NCBI GenBank assembly: GCA_022653075.1
Contig: JALCSB010000004.1
Span: 1-64,000, forward strand
Source of the DNA: Intestinimonas sp.
GTDB taxonomy: Bacteria > Bacillota > Clostridia > Oscillospirales > Oscillospiraceae
Length of the DNA stretch: 64,000 nt
Reading direction: 5' to 3'
The position numbers were made by a program, and so were the translations under genes. A model generated the notes under the pieces. That model did not search any database. It was not told the DNA's origin and saw only the letters and a program-made list of their open reading frames with translations. Positions 41,258 through 52,083 of the stretch are shown in pieces (the first letter of the stretch is position 1; each line of letters starts with the position of its first letter).

Positions 41258-43246
41258 TTACTCGGTCAGCGCGGTGCCGTCCGCAAGATAAATCGTATAG
41301 CCATTATAATTGATTGTTCCGTTGTTGCTAAGCGAGGTAACATAACAGTCCCCGGTGAGTGTCCAAGCCGAGCCTTTTTCCACTGCAACGCTGACGGTAC
41401 CGCCCTGGCCGCTGGTATTGATGCTACCTTTGAATGTCGAATCATTGGTCAGGTTGAAGTTAAGGCTGGAAATGCTGTCGCAGGTCACATCGCCCTCCAG
41501 TGTCTGTGCAGCGGCCGTAAAGTCGACCGTACCGCCGTTTTCACCTTCCGTGCCCCAGCCGCGGCTGGAAGAGTTGCCCGCAACGGTCAGCAGAGTACCG
41601 TTTGCAAGGGTCAGGTCAACATCGCTCAGGTCAATGGTACAATCGGTATTCGTCACATAGAACATGTCGCCTGCGCTGGCCGTAATGGACCCGCCGGTTG
41701 CGGAAAAAGATGCGGTACCCACGTCCGCATCACCAGACATGGACTGATAGAGCATGATATTGTGAATATTCTCTGTGCTGTCGCCCTTATAAGTACCCGT
41801 CATATTGCCGGTTAGATTGCAGTCCTTCAGCGTCACGGAATTTTTTCCTTCGACCACAACCGCCTCGGAGTTTGTCGCCGTCAGCGTTGCATCCTCAACG
41901 GTAATATCAGCCGTGGAATAGATGGCCGGGGAGCCGCTGCCGCTGGTGGTGTAGGTGCCGCCGTCTACCGTGACGACTCCACCTCCGCGGTCAGAGCGGA
42001 TTGCCGCGGAGGAGTTACCGGACGTTTGAATCGTCAGATCTGAGGCGTTGGTAGTACCGCCGCCGGCAGTCTGGATACCGCCGGAGTTGTCCATAGCCGT
42101 CGTGATCGTAGAATCCGAGATATTAACGGTTGTACCGCTGCCATAACTGAACACGGCGTTCCCTCCGGATACCGAGGTGTTGACCGTCGCGCCAGTGATG
42201 GTCGCGGTTGCACCATTGGTGACAAGCAGACCTGCGTTGTCTCCATAGAAGTTGCTGTCGTCCGCGCTGGAGGTATCACCAGCGGTTTTATCAACACTAA
42301 TATTATCTAATGTTACAGTAGCACCGTCGACACGCAGAGCATTTTCATCGTCACCGGTAGATAGATAAGTGGTGCCGTCCACAGTGCTGTCTGTGCTGAT
42401 CGTCGTTGCAGCCGTACCATTGGATGCCGTCGAAGATTCGGATCCGCCCGGCTGAGACTGATCGTTTGGTGCGCCGTTTCCATCCGGAGCACTGCCGCCG
42501 CCGAGGATACGATACAGAAGGACCGCCGTTTCCGCGTTTGTCAAGGTGGAGGAAGGGTTGAGTTTATTTTCATCCGTACCGCTAATTACCCCCATCTTAA
42601 CCAGCGTTTCCATACCGGTTTGGGCCCAGGAGGAAACGTTTGTGCCGTCCACATAGGACGTAAGCTCCGTACCATCCGGGGTATCTGCGGTTAAATTCAG
42701 TTCCTGAAGCGCGCGGTAGAGGAAGGTCATCGCCATTTCACGCGTCAACGTTCCGGTCGGATTAAAAGTGCTGCTGGCCGTGCCTGTTGCGATGCCGTTC
42801 TCTTCTGCCCAGCAGACCGCCTTATACTCGTCGTCGGACGAAGATACGTCTGTAAAGGTGGTGGTGGCGGTAACCTCCGGTGAACCGGCTGCATGATAAA
42901 GCGCAGTTACAAACTGTGCACGGGTAATAGCGGTATTCGGGTTAAAGCTGCCGTTTTCACCGGACATAATTCCGCGCATGGTGACGAAGTTCACATATTC
43001 ATAATACCAGTCAGATGACGAAACGTCGGAATAGCTTGCGCCTCCGGGAGCACCGCCGGGGGCATCTCCGGGTGAACCGTCGGGAGGCGTACCCTGATCA
43101 CCCGAAGGTGGAGTTCCACCCGGCTGATCCGTCGTACTGGTTAATGGATTCGTACCTGCGGCATCTGTGGCGAACGCAGCAGGCAGCCCGGATGCTGCCA
43201 ACGTCAAAGCCAAAACGCCTGCAATCAATCTGCGGGAATTTTTCAT
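41258..43246 (-). CDS. SLH-domain surface protein with beta-helix-like repeats
   Basis: A 662-residue exported protein. A signal peptide (residues 1-27, ending at Ala-Phe-Ala) is followed by a Gly/Pro-rich linker, then three SLH domains at about 71-130, 131-195 and 200-255 (YSDVSSSDWYYEYVNFVTMR, FNPNTAITRAQFVTALYHAA). The remaining 370 residues are Thr/Ser/Gly/Asn/Val-rich repeats with short strands, typical of a right-handed beta helix. SLH domains bind pyruvylated wall polymer, the product expected of the CsaB-like protein at 8087. The ATG at 43246 follows GGAGG. An adhesin or glycan-binding role is inferred. Carried within element 2. Confidence 0.87.
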   Translation of the reverse strand: MKNSRRLIAGVLALTLAASGLPAAFATDAAGTNPLTSTTDQPGGTPPSGDQGTPPDGSPGDAPGGAPGGASYSDVSSSDWYYEYVNFVTMRGIMSGENGSFNPNTAITRAQFVTALYHAAGSPEVTATTTFTDVSSSDDEYKAVCWAEENGIATGTASSTFNPTGTLTREMAMTFLYRALQELNLTADTPDGTELTSYVDGTNVSSWAQTGMETLVKMGVISGTDENKLNPSSTLTNAETAVLLYRILGGGSAPDGNGAPNDQSQPGGSESSTASNGTAATTISTDSTVDGTTYLSTGDDENALRVDGATVTLDNISVDKTAGDTSSADDSNFYGDNAGLLVTNGATATITGATVNTSVSGGNAVFSYGSGTTVNISDSTITTAMDNSGGIQTAGGGTTNASDLTIQTSGNSSAAIRSDRGGGVVTVDGGTYTTSGSGSPAIYSTADITVEDATLTATNSEAVVVEGKNSVTLKDCNLTGNMTGTYKGDSTENIHNIMLYQSMSGDADVGTASFSATGGSITASAGDMFYVTNTDCTIDLSDVDLTLANGTLLTVAGNSSSRGWGTEGENGGTVDFTAAAQTLEGDVTCDSISSLNFNLTNDSTFKGSINTSGQGGTVSVAVEKGSAWTLTGDCYVTSLSNNGTINYNGYTIYLADGTALTE

Positions 43247-43463
43247 ATTTGGATTCCTCCCAAAAATAAAGTTTAGGCACACTTCAAAGGTAAACCTTCC
43301 TGAAAGGAACAATTTTTCTTTCGTTCCTTTTCATGGCGTTATTATATTGTGGTTTCCTTAATTTTACCTAAAATGTCCATATCGTTGTATTGAGTTTCGG
43401 CCAAGCGCTAATTTCTTGCGGAAATACGAATGGCCTTCCCGTACTTGGCTCCTATCTGATCAA

Positions 43464-43504
43464 AACTCGGGGCGTACCCAATCAAATTGGATACGCCCCG
43501 AGTT
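43464..43504 (-). terminator. Terminator after the 57-residue ORF
   Basis: AACTCGGGGCGTA pairs with TACGCCCCGAGTT and the stem continues inward with one mismatch; a U-run follows on the minus strand. The interval 43247-43572 otherwise holds the SLH gene's leader with a GAAAGGAAC/GTTCCTTTTC hairpin. Confidence 0.85.
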
Positions 43505-43572
43505 CATTTCGATTATGCCGTTAGCGTAATTTCTCTTCATACGTATTAGATGCCAGGTACATGACCGGTACC

Positions 43573-43746
43573 TCAGGTGCGGTCCTTCCCTGCCGACCGC
43601 ACCATAACGTCAACCGCGAGGCGCCGGGCATTTTGCCGGATCTCATCCAATTCTTCTTCACTCTTACTGGCGTAAGCCGCGTCGGATATATATACCGTAC
43701 TGTTGGCATAATGATAGGTCCCTACGATGTTGCCTGTGTGTTCCAT
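43573..43746 (-). CDS. 57-residue small protein of element 2
   Basis: Starts MEHTGNIVGTYHYANSTVYI; the ATG at 43746 (or the one just before it) follows GAGGTGAT. The C-terminal half is a charged helix (KSEEELDEIRQNARRLAVDV) and the end is basic. No family recognised. It reads leftward from just beside the 17-bp motif at 43780, opposite the recombinase, the same placement as the 78-residue ORF in element 1. A recombination directionality factor or recombinase regulator is a reasonable guess only. Confidence 0.6.
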   Translation of the reverse strand: MEHTGNIVGTYHYANSTVYISDAAYASKSEEELDEIRQNARRLAVDVMVRSAGKDRT

Positions 43747-43779
43747 CATATCACCTCGATCCACTCTACTGACCAGGCA

Positions 43780-43796
43780 GCCTGTCCTATGCCTGA
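43780..43796 (+). promoter_or_regulatory. 17-bp motif shared by both elements (copy 2)
   Basis: GCCTGTCCTATGCCTGA, identical to 38048-38064. It lies 33 bp from the leftward small ORF and 132 bp from the recombinase start, nearly the same layout as in element 1. Flanking bases differ, so the 17 bp stand out as a conserved island. Confidence 0.6.
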
Positions 43797-43928
43797 GCTT
43801 TCCCCGTGTTATGACATCCTTTTTGCGTTTTCACAAGCTCAGGAAACCGTACTATCTACCATATTGTTAAAATATATTTCTTAGCGACGTGTTTAGAATT
43901 ACACTTTTGTTTATTAGGAGTGGTTCCT

Positions 43929-45539
43929 ATGCCAGTGTCAAAAACTGAATATGCCATCTACCTGCGTAAGAGCCGGATGGATATGGAAGCGGAAGCCAGA
44001 GGTGAGGGCGATACACTGGCGCGCCACCGGGCAGCTCTGCTGGAATTGGCGGCGCGGCAGAAACTTGCTGTCACACAGATCTACGAAGAAGTGGTCTCTG
44101 GTGAAACCATCAGCGCACGGCCGGAGATGCAAAAACTGCTTATCGCGGTGGAACAAGGCGCCTTTGCCGGCGTACTGGTCATTGAGGTAGAACGTCTGGC
44201 CCGCGGGGATACCATCGACCAGGGTATCGTAGCGCAGACTTTCAAATATTCTCAGACGAAGATTATTACCCCCTCCAAGACTTATGACCCCAATAATGAA
44301 TTTGATGAAGAGTATTTTGAGTTTGGCCTTTTCATGTCGCGGCGTGAATATAAAACCATTAACCGCCGGCTCCAGCGCGGACGTCTGGCCAGCGTAAAGG
44401 AGGGCAAGTGGGCAGCCAATAAAGCACCATACGGATACCGCATTGTAAAAATTGAAAAGCAAAAAGGCTTTACACTTAAAGTAGTGAAAGACGAGGCCCG
44501 CATAGTCCGCTGGATATTCAACTGGTTCACCACGCCCCAGGATTATGGAGGCCAATACGGACGGCTCGGATTCGCCCTCATCGCCAGGCGTCTGAATGGG
44601 CTTGGAATCCCATCTTCCACTGGAAAGCAGTGGACCCCTCCCGTCATCCGTGACATGCTTATGAATCCGGCGTATGCCGGATATGTGCGCTGGAATTTCC
44701 GCCCGGTCAAAAAAACAGTCACCGCAGGAATTGTAAAACTGCATACACCGCGCTCACCGCCGGAGGAGATCTATACGGTTCCCGGGCTGCATCCCGCTAT
44801 TATTTCAAAGAAACTGTTCCATACGGTTCAGGATTATATCGCTGCACATCCATCCAGTGCGGGTCCGAAGCAGGTAGAGATCAAAAATCCGCTGTCCGGT
44901 CTGGTCGTCTGTTCGGGGTGCGGCCGGTATATGATACGCCGCCCCTACCAGGACGGCCGGCAGGAAACTCTGTTATGTGCTTTCAACGGCTGCCATGCCA
45001 GCGTATCTTCCAACCTCAGGGATGTGGAAGATGCTATTTTGAACAGCCTGCACGATTGGCTGGCTGATTTTTACATAGAAAGCACAGAATTGGGACCCCT
45101 TCCTGCCGAATCCCAGAGTACCGCCTCCTATCAGTCTGCACTGAAGAACGCACAAAAGGATCTGGCGCAGATAGAAAGCCAGGAGCAAATGGCCTGTACG
45201 TTCGTGGAACAGGGCATCTACAGTTCCGACGTATTTTTAACCCGCATGCAAATGATTCGATCACAGAAAGCCGAAGCCCAAACACAGGTGGAGCATGTGC
45301 AGAGAGAAATTGATCGAATCAGGGCCGCTGTAACCGCCCGGGCACAGTTTGTTCCCCATCTGAAGCGTGTCTTAGAAACCTATTCCATCGCAAAAACGGC
45401 AAAAGAAAAAAACGCCCTTTTGAAAAGCGTTCTGGAAAAAGTTGAATATTCTAAAACTCGACGTAACCGGAACATCGGCGGCGGAGATATGCAACTTACC
45501 CTATATCCCAGACTGCCGCCAACTCCAGGCCCTCATTGA
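43929..45539 (+). CDS. Large serine recombinase of element 2
   Basis: A 536-residue recombinase. The catalytic domain opens EYAIYLRKSRMDMEAEARGE with the nucleophile Ser in Arg-Lys-Ser; VVSGETISARPEM and VIEVERLARGDTIDQG follow. The Recombinase domain includes NKAPYGYRIVKIEKQKGFTL and IRDMLMNPAYAGYVRW, then a zinc ribbon (VVCSGCGRYM with LLCAFNGCHA) and a coiled coil at about 400-460. It is only distantly similar to the first recombinase. ATG at 43929 behind AGGAG. The stop is 18 bp from the right site of element 2. Confidence 0.92.
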   Translation: MPVSKTEYAIYLRKSRMDMEAEARGEGDTLARHRAALLELAARQKLAVTQIYEEVVSGETISARPEMQKLLIAVEQGAFAGVLVIEVERLARGDTIDQGIVAQTFKYSQTKIITPSKTYDPNNEFDEEYFEFGLFMSRREYKTINRRLQRGRLASVKEGKWAANKAPYGYRIVKIEKQKGFTLKVVKDEARIVRWIFNWFTTPQDYGGQYGRLGFALIARRLNGLGIPSSTGKQWTPPVIRDMLMNPAYAGYVRWNFRPVKKTVTAGIVKLHTPRSPPEEIYTVPGLHPAIISKKLFHTVQDYIAAHPSSAGPKQVEIKNPLSGLVVCSGCGRYMIRRPYQDGRQETLLCAFNGCHASVSSNLRDVEDAILNSLHDWLADFYIESTELGPLPAESQSTASYQSALKNAQKDLAQIESQEQMACTFVEQGIYSSDVFLTRMQMIRSQKAEAQTQVEHVQREIDRIRAAVTARAQFVPHLKRVLETYSIAKTAKEKNALLKSVLEKVEYSKTRRNRNIGGGDMQLTLYPRLPPTPGPH

Positions 45540-45542
45540 CAG

Positions 45543-45962
45543 ATGAAAAGGCCCAGCGAACTGGGGCATCTTGAGATGATTGGCGCTATTGTCCACCAGT
45601 TGACGCGCAAGCTCTCAGAAGACGAAATCAAAGAAGCTGGCTTTGAGCCATATTTTGTAGATCATACCACCGGCGTCTATCCAACCGCAGCCTCCGGATT
45701 CCCGTGGAGCGCCGCAGGCATCGGTGTCAAAGGCGATGTCATCTGTGACCTGACCGAGGACATGGCTGCCGAACAAAAAGCCCGCGTTACCTATGACAAT
45801 ATTCTTCGTCTGGCCGACGATCCGGATGTCCGGGATGTCATCCGTTTTCTCAGGGAACGCGAAATCGTCCACTTCCAGCGTTTCGGTGAAGCCGTCCGCC
45901 TGGCCAAGGAAAAAATGGACCAGAAAAACATCTATTATACCAATCCCGCTTTTGATTCTTAA
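45543..45962 (+). CDS. cotJC: cotJC piece 3: C-terminal segment of interrupted spore-coat manganese catalase
   Basis: CotJC homology begins at Glu-Leu-Gly-His-Leu-Glu-Met (45558) and continues without a break to the natural C-terminus, about 134 codons: FEPYFVDHTTGVYPTAASGF, DLTEDMAAEQKARVTYDNIL and FLREREIVHFQRFGEAVRLA. It carries the remaining metal ligands: His of Gly-His, Glu of Ala-Ala-Glu, and His of Ile-Val-His. The ATG at 45543 has no ribosome site, and its first five codons belong to element 2. Lack of any frameshift or stop suggests the segment is still under selection. Confidence 0.87.
   Translation: MKRPSELGHLEMIGAIVHQLTRKLSEDEIKEAGFEPYFVDHTTGVYPTAASGFPWSAAGIGVKGDVICDLTEDMAAEQKARVTYDNILRLADDPDVRDVIRFLREREIVHFQRFGEAVRLAKEKMDQKNIYYTNPAFDS
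45558..45571 (+). repeat. Right attachment site of element 2
   Basis: GAACTGGGGCATCT, partner of 39797-39810. If strand exchange falls in GAAC the rebuilt protein reads Glu-Glu-Leu-Gly-His; if in GGGCATCT it reads Glu-Glu-Pro-Gly-His. Confidence 0.65.
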
Positions 45963-45985
45963 ATTAAATACTATGACACTATGAC

Positions 45986-46022
45986 AAATCCACGCAAGGG
46001 AAATCCCTTGCGTGGATTTTCT
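45986..46022. terminator. Bidirectional terminator after cotJC and ligA
   Basis: AAATCCACGCAAGGG and CCCTTGCGTGGATTT form a 15-bp perfect stem with a four-base loop between converging genes. Confidence 0.92.
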
Positions 46023-46029
46023 ATAAGAG

Positions 46030-48709
<2,680 letters not shown>

Positions 48710-48754
48710 AAGCGCCACCCCCTCTGGGTGACTGTATGCGCATTAAGGCTTGTT

Positions 48755-50020
48755 TTACGACTGTTTCAGCAGCGTTTCCACAGCAAGCAGTACGCCTGCT
48801 TTGCCGGACTCATACGTGAGCCCCCCCTGCAGGTAAGCCGTGTACGGCTCACGCATGGGCGCGTCGGCGGAGAGTTCGATGGAGGCACCCTGAATAAACG
48901 CGCCCGCCGCCATAATAACCTGGCAGTCATAACCGGGCATGTCCCATGGTTCCGGTGTTACATAGGAGTCTACGGGAGCGCCCATCTGAATACCGCGGCA
49001 GAACCGTTTGAGCGCTTCCGGCTCACCAAAATGAATCATCTGAATGATGTCATGCCGCACTGCATCGGAGGCCGGCTCCGCCTCATAGCCCAGCATTTCC
49101 ATAATTTTGGCCGCGAATACCGCCGTTTTGAGCGCCTGCGCCACCGTATGCGGCGCCAGGAACAGCCCCTGATAGAGCAGGCGGTTATTGCCCAACGTGG
49201 AACCGCATTCCCGGCCAATGCCCGGTACGGTCAGCCGCATGGCCGCCGCCTCCACTAGATCGTGCCGGCCCGCCAAGTAACCGCCGGTAGGTGCCAGACC
49301 GCCGCCGGGATTCTTGATCAGTGAACCGACTACAAGGTCCGCACCCACTTCGGTGGGCTCACGGGTCTCTACAAATTCACCGTAGCAGTTGTCCACGATC
49401 ACTGCGGCATCCGGATTGGTCTCCTTGATGACCCGACAAAGCATGCCGATCTCTGTGACCGAAAGGGACGCGCGGGTGGAGTACCCTTTGGAACGCTGGA
49501 CCAGCACCGCTTTCACACTTGAATCACGAACTGCCTCTATAATGCCGTTGACATCCGGCTTGTTGTCAGGAGTAAGCTCCACCTGCTTATAGTTTACCCC
49601 ATAATCCTTCAGGGAACCCGGTCCCTTATCGGCCACGCCGATCACGCCCAGCAGAGTATCATAGGGTGCGCCGATAGCGGACACCAGGGTATCGCCGGCG
49701 TGCAGTGCGCCGAACAGGGCCGATGCAATGGCATGTGTGCCATTGACAAAGCCAATCCGGACCAGAGCATCCTCCGCGCCGAAAAGATCGGCGTAGATTG
49801 CGTCCAGACGGTCCCGGCCCAAATCATCATATCCGTATCCCGTCGTGCCGGCAAAATAAGCCTCTGAAACCCGATGTTTCTGAAATGCCGCCAGCACCTT
49901 CTGCGTATTGGCCTCCGCAATCGCATCGATCCGGGTAAATGGCTCCCCCAGCGCGGCCTGTGCGCGCTCTCCCATTACGCGCACCTTATCGCTAATCTGT
50001 AATGTTAAATCACTTGACAT
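48755..50020 (-). CDS. PLP-dependent lyase of the 'aluminium resistance' / methionine gamma-lyase-like family
   Basis: A 421-residue fold-type I PLP enzyme of the PF06838 family, annotated variously as aluminium resistance protein or methionine gamma-lyase. FAGTTGYGYDDLGRDRLD and VNGTHAIASALFGALH bind cofactor phosphate; DNCYGEFVE has the cofactor Asp; VGSLIKNPGGGLAPTGGYLAG carries the Schiff-base Lys. The physiological substrate is not settled. The ATG at 50020 is preferred over GTG at 50029, which overlaps the upstream stop. It follows three tandem aminopeptidase genes. Confidence 0.85.
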   Translation of the reverse strand: MSSDLTLQISDKVRVMGERAQAALGEPFTRIDAIAEANTQKVLAAFQKHRVSEAYFAGTTGYGYDDLGRDRLDAIYADLFGAEDALVRIGFVNGTHAIASALFGALHAGDTLVSAIGAPYDTLLGVIGVADKGPGSLKDYGVNYKQVELTPDNKPDVNGIIEAVRDSSVKAVLVQRSKGYSTRASLSVTEIGMLCRVIKETNPDAAVIVDNCYGEFVETREPTEVGADLVVGSLIKNPGGGLAPTGGYLAGRHDLVEAAAMRLTVPGIGRECGSTLGNNRLLYQGLFLAPHTVAQALKTAVFAAKIMEMLGYEAEPASDAVRHDIIQMIHFGEPEALKRFCRGIQMGAPVDSYVTPEPWDMPGYDCQVIMAAGAFIQGASIELSADAPMREPYTAYLQGGLTYESGKAGVLLAVETLLKQS

Positions 50021-50025
50021 TAAAC

Positions 50026-51018
50026 TCACAGCCTCGTTTCAATAACGGCCGCAATCAGTTTGGAGCAGGCCTCTACATCATGCCGGTCCACCATTTCCGT
50101 CGGTGTATGAATATAGCGGCAAGGTACGGAAACGCCTCCCGTCAGCACCCCCATCCGCGTGGTATGGATGGACCCGCCGTCCGTTCCGCCGGAACTGATC
50201 ACATCCATCTGCGCCTGAATGCCCCGGGCCCGAGCCAGCTCATCCAGTTTCTTTACCATCTGAGGGTGGCAGATTACCGAACTGTCCATCACCTTAATGG
50301 CAGCCCCGCAGCCCAGAGAACTGCTGCCCTCGTGCTTAGACCCCAGTTCATCGCCCGCAACCGTCACATCCACAACCACCGCGTAATCCGGGTCGATGGC
50401 GAAAGCAGCCGTTTTGGCGCCGCGCAGACCCACTTCCTCCTGTGTGGTAAAGACAAAATAGAGATCGTTACCGCTGGCAGTACACTGCTCCATTGCCATT
50501 AGCAGGACCAGACAGGAAATGCGGTTATCCAGATAAGGCGAAACCAGGCGGTCGCCTGTCGCGAACGACGGGGTATCAAAGACCGCGGTATCACCGATTT
50601 GTACCATGGCGCGCGCCTCATCCGCGCTCTTGGCTCCGATATCAAGATAGAGATCGTCCAACTTCATTTCAGATGCTTTGACCTTCTCGTCCAAGGAAAT
50701 CAGCCCGCGAACGCCGGTTTTAAAGCGAACCGGCGTGTGTAGGATACTGGCCGTCTCCAGCCCGCCCACTTTGCCGAAGCGAACAAATCCCTCTTTTTCG
50801 ATATGGGTCACAACGCAGCCGATAGAATCCATGTGAGCGGCAAACATAACGCGGGAGCCATTTCCCTTTTTGTGGGCAATCAGGTTCCCCATCGTATCGG
50901 TATGGCACTCGTCCACATACGGAGCAGCCAGTTTTTCCAGAAAAGTGGCCACATCTCCTTCGTCCCCGGAGGGACCGTGACAGGCATTCAGTGCCTGAAG
51001 TGTTTTCAGAATATCCAT
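50026..51018 (-). CDS. M42-family metalloaminopeptidase (paralogue C)
   Basis: A 330-residue member of the M42 (glutamyl aminopeptidase / cellulase M) family, large cytosolic complexes that trim peptides. Metal ligands and catalytic residues are in MFAAHMDSIGCVVTH, YLDNRISCLVLLMAME, FVFTTQEEVGLRGAKTAAFA with the catalytic Glu pair, VVVDVTVAGDE and the late PCRYIHTPTEMV. It is the third of three consecutive M42 genes, 27 bp after the second, and overlaps the GTG alternative of the following PLP gene. Residue preference may differ between the three copies. Confidence 0.92.
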   Translation of the reverse strand: MDILKTLQALNACHGPSGDEGDVATFLEKLAAPYVDECHTDTMGNLIAHKKGNGSRVMFAAHMDSIGCVVTHIEKEGFVRFGKVGGLETASILHTPVRFKTGVRGLISLDEKVKASEMKLDDLYLDIGAKSADEARAMVQIGDTAVFDTPSFATGDRLVSPYLDNRISCLVLLMAMEQCTASGNDLYFVFTTQEEVGLRGAKTAAFAIDPDYAVVVDVTVAGDELGSKHEGSSSLGCGAAIKVMDSSVICHPQMVKKLDELARARGIQAQMDVISSGGTDGGSIHTTRMGVLTGGVSVPCRYIHTPTEMVDRHDVEACSKLIAAVIETRL

Positions 51019-51045
51019 AGTATTGACTCTTCCTTTCCGTACGCG

Positions 51046-52083
51046 TTACGAACCCTGAACTTGCAAAACCGCAACGGCCTGTATAAATTTCCGCGTAAGC
51101 TGGAACATCTGTTCAAAATCACGGACTGCCGCCACACTGGACGGCGTGTGGAGATAGCGTACCGCAGCGGAGAGTGCCGCAACCCGCACGCCGGATTTAC
51201 TGCGCTGAATGGCGGAGGAATCGTTGCCGCCGGAGATATAGTTTTTCATCTGCCAGGGAATCTGATTGCGCTCCGCCAGGCTGCGCAGCAGTTCAAATAA
51301 CCCCCGGTCATAGATCGTTCCGTTATCCATAAGCGCAATGACCGGTCCTTTCCCGGGTGCGGTCACTTTTTTATGGTCCGGAGTTCCCGGCAGATCGGCC
51401 GCCGTGGTACCCTCCAGAACCAGCGCAATCTCCGGTGACACGGAAAAGGCCGCGCCAAAGGCACCGCGGGTCCCCACCTCCTCCTGCACGGAAAATACAA
51501 AGGTGCAGTCCATGGGGAGACTTTCTTCGATCAGGCGGAGCATCACCGCGCAGCCCACACGGTCGTCGATGGCCTTCGCCTTCAGCATCCCGTCGCCAAA
51601 CTCCACGCAGTCGCTGACAAAGGCGGCCAAGTCGCCCGGCGCCACCAGTTTTTCCGCAGACGCTTTGTCCTTGGCTCCAATGTCGAGATACATAGTCTCC
51701 ACCTTGGGAACCACTTTCTCCTCTTTGGCACTCACCAGATGATATGCTTTCAGACCAACAATGCCGGGGACCTTGTTCTTCCCGATTACCACACGCTTGC
51801 CCAGAATCACGCGGCGGTCAATGCCGCCGACAGGAGCAAACTTCAGATAGCCGTCATCAGTGATGTTTTTAATAATGAAGCCGACCTCGTCCATATGGGC
51901 GGTGAGCATAAGACGCTTCCCCGTGGCGCGCGCGCCCTTTTTGAACACAATTACATTGCCCATGGCGTCCACATGGACCTCATCGGCACAGGGACGCACC
52001 CGTTCCAGAATAAACCGGCGCACTTCATCCTCTGCACTGGAAACACCATCCAGCGCACAAAGCTCCTTAATCAGATTCAGCAT
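51046..52083 (-). CDS. M42-family metalloaminopeptidase (paralogue B)
   Basis: A 345-residue M42 peptidase. Motifs: LMLTAHMDEVGFIIKN, AIDDRVGCAVMLRLIEE, TFVFSVQEEVGTRGAFGAAF and VRYLHTPSSVAAV. All five expected metal ligands and the catalytic Glu are present. The ATG at 52083 lies behind AGGAGG and overlaps the previous gene's stop by 7 bp, so translation is coupled. It is closer to paralogue C in layout than to A, by eye. Confidence 0.92.
   Translation of the reverse strand: MLNLIKELCALDGVSSAEDEVRRFILERVRPCADEVHVDAMGNVIVFKKGARATGKRLMLTAHMDEVGFIIKNITDDGYLKFAPVGGIDRRVILGKRVVIGKNKVPGIVGLKAYHLVSAKEEKVVPKVETMYLDIGAKDKASAEKLVAPGDLAAFVSDCVEFGDGMLKAKAIDDRVGCAVMLRLIEESLPMDCTFVFSVQEEVGTRGAFGAAFSVSPEIALVLEGTTAADLPGTPDHKKVTAPGKGPVIALMDNGTIYDRGLFELLRSLAERNQIPWQMKNYISGGNDSSAIQRSKSGVRVAALSAAVRYLHTPSSVAAVRDFEQMFQLTRKFIQAVAVLQVQGS

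Larger units (their letters stand above)
39797..45571 (+). mobile_element. Element 2: second skin-like intervening element in cotJC (about 5.8 kb)
   Basis: Bounded by GAAC-CC-GGGCATCT and GAAC-TG-GGGCATCT and flanked by cotJC pieces 2 and 3. It carries a PocR-domain signalling protein, a large SLH-domain surface protein, a 57-residue ORF and, at its right end, a second large serine recombinase whose stop lies 18 bp from the right site. Joining pieces 2 and 3 within the repeat restores the catalase frame. The recombinase differs clearly from that of element 1, so this is an independent insertion rather than a duplication. Confidence 0.75.

Noticed and set aside
35976..45571. Both elements as prophages
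   Set aside because: No capsid, terminase, portal, replication or lysis genes are present; only recombinases, small ORFs and surface or sensory cargo.
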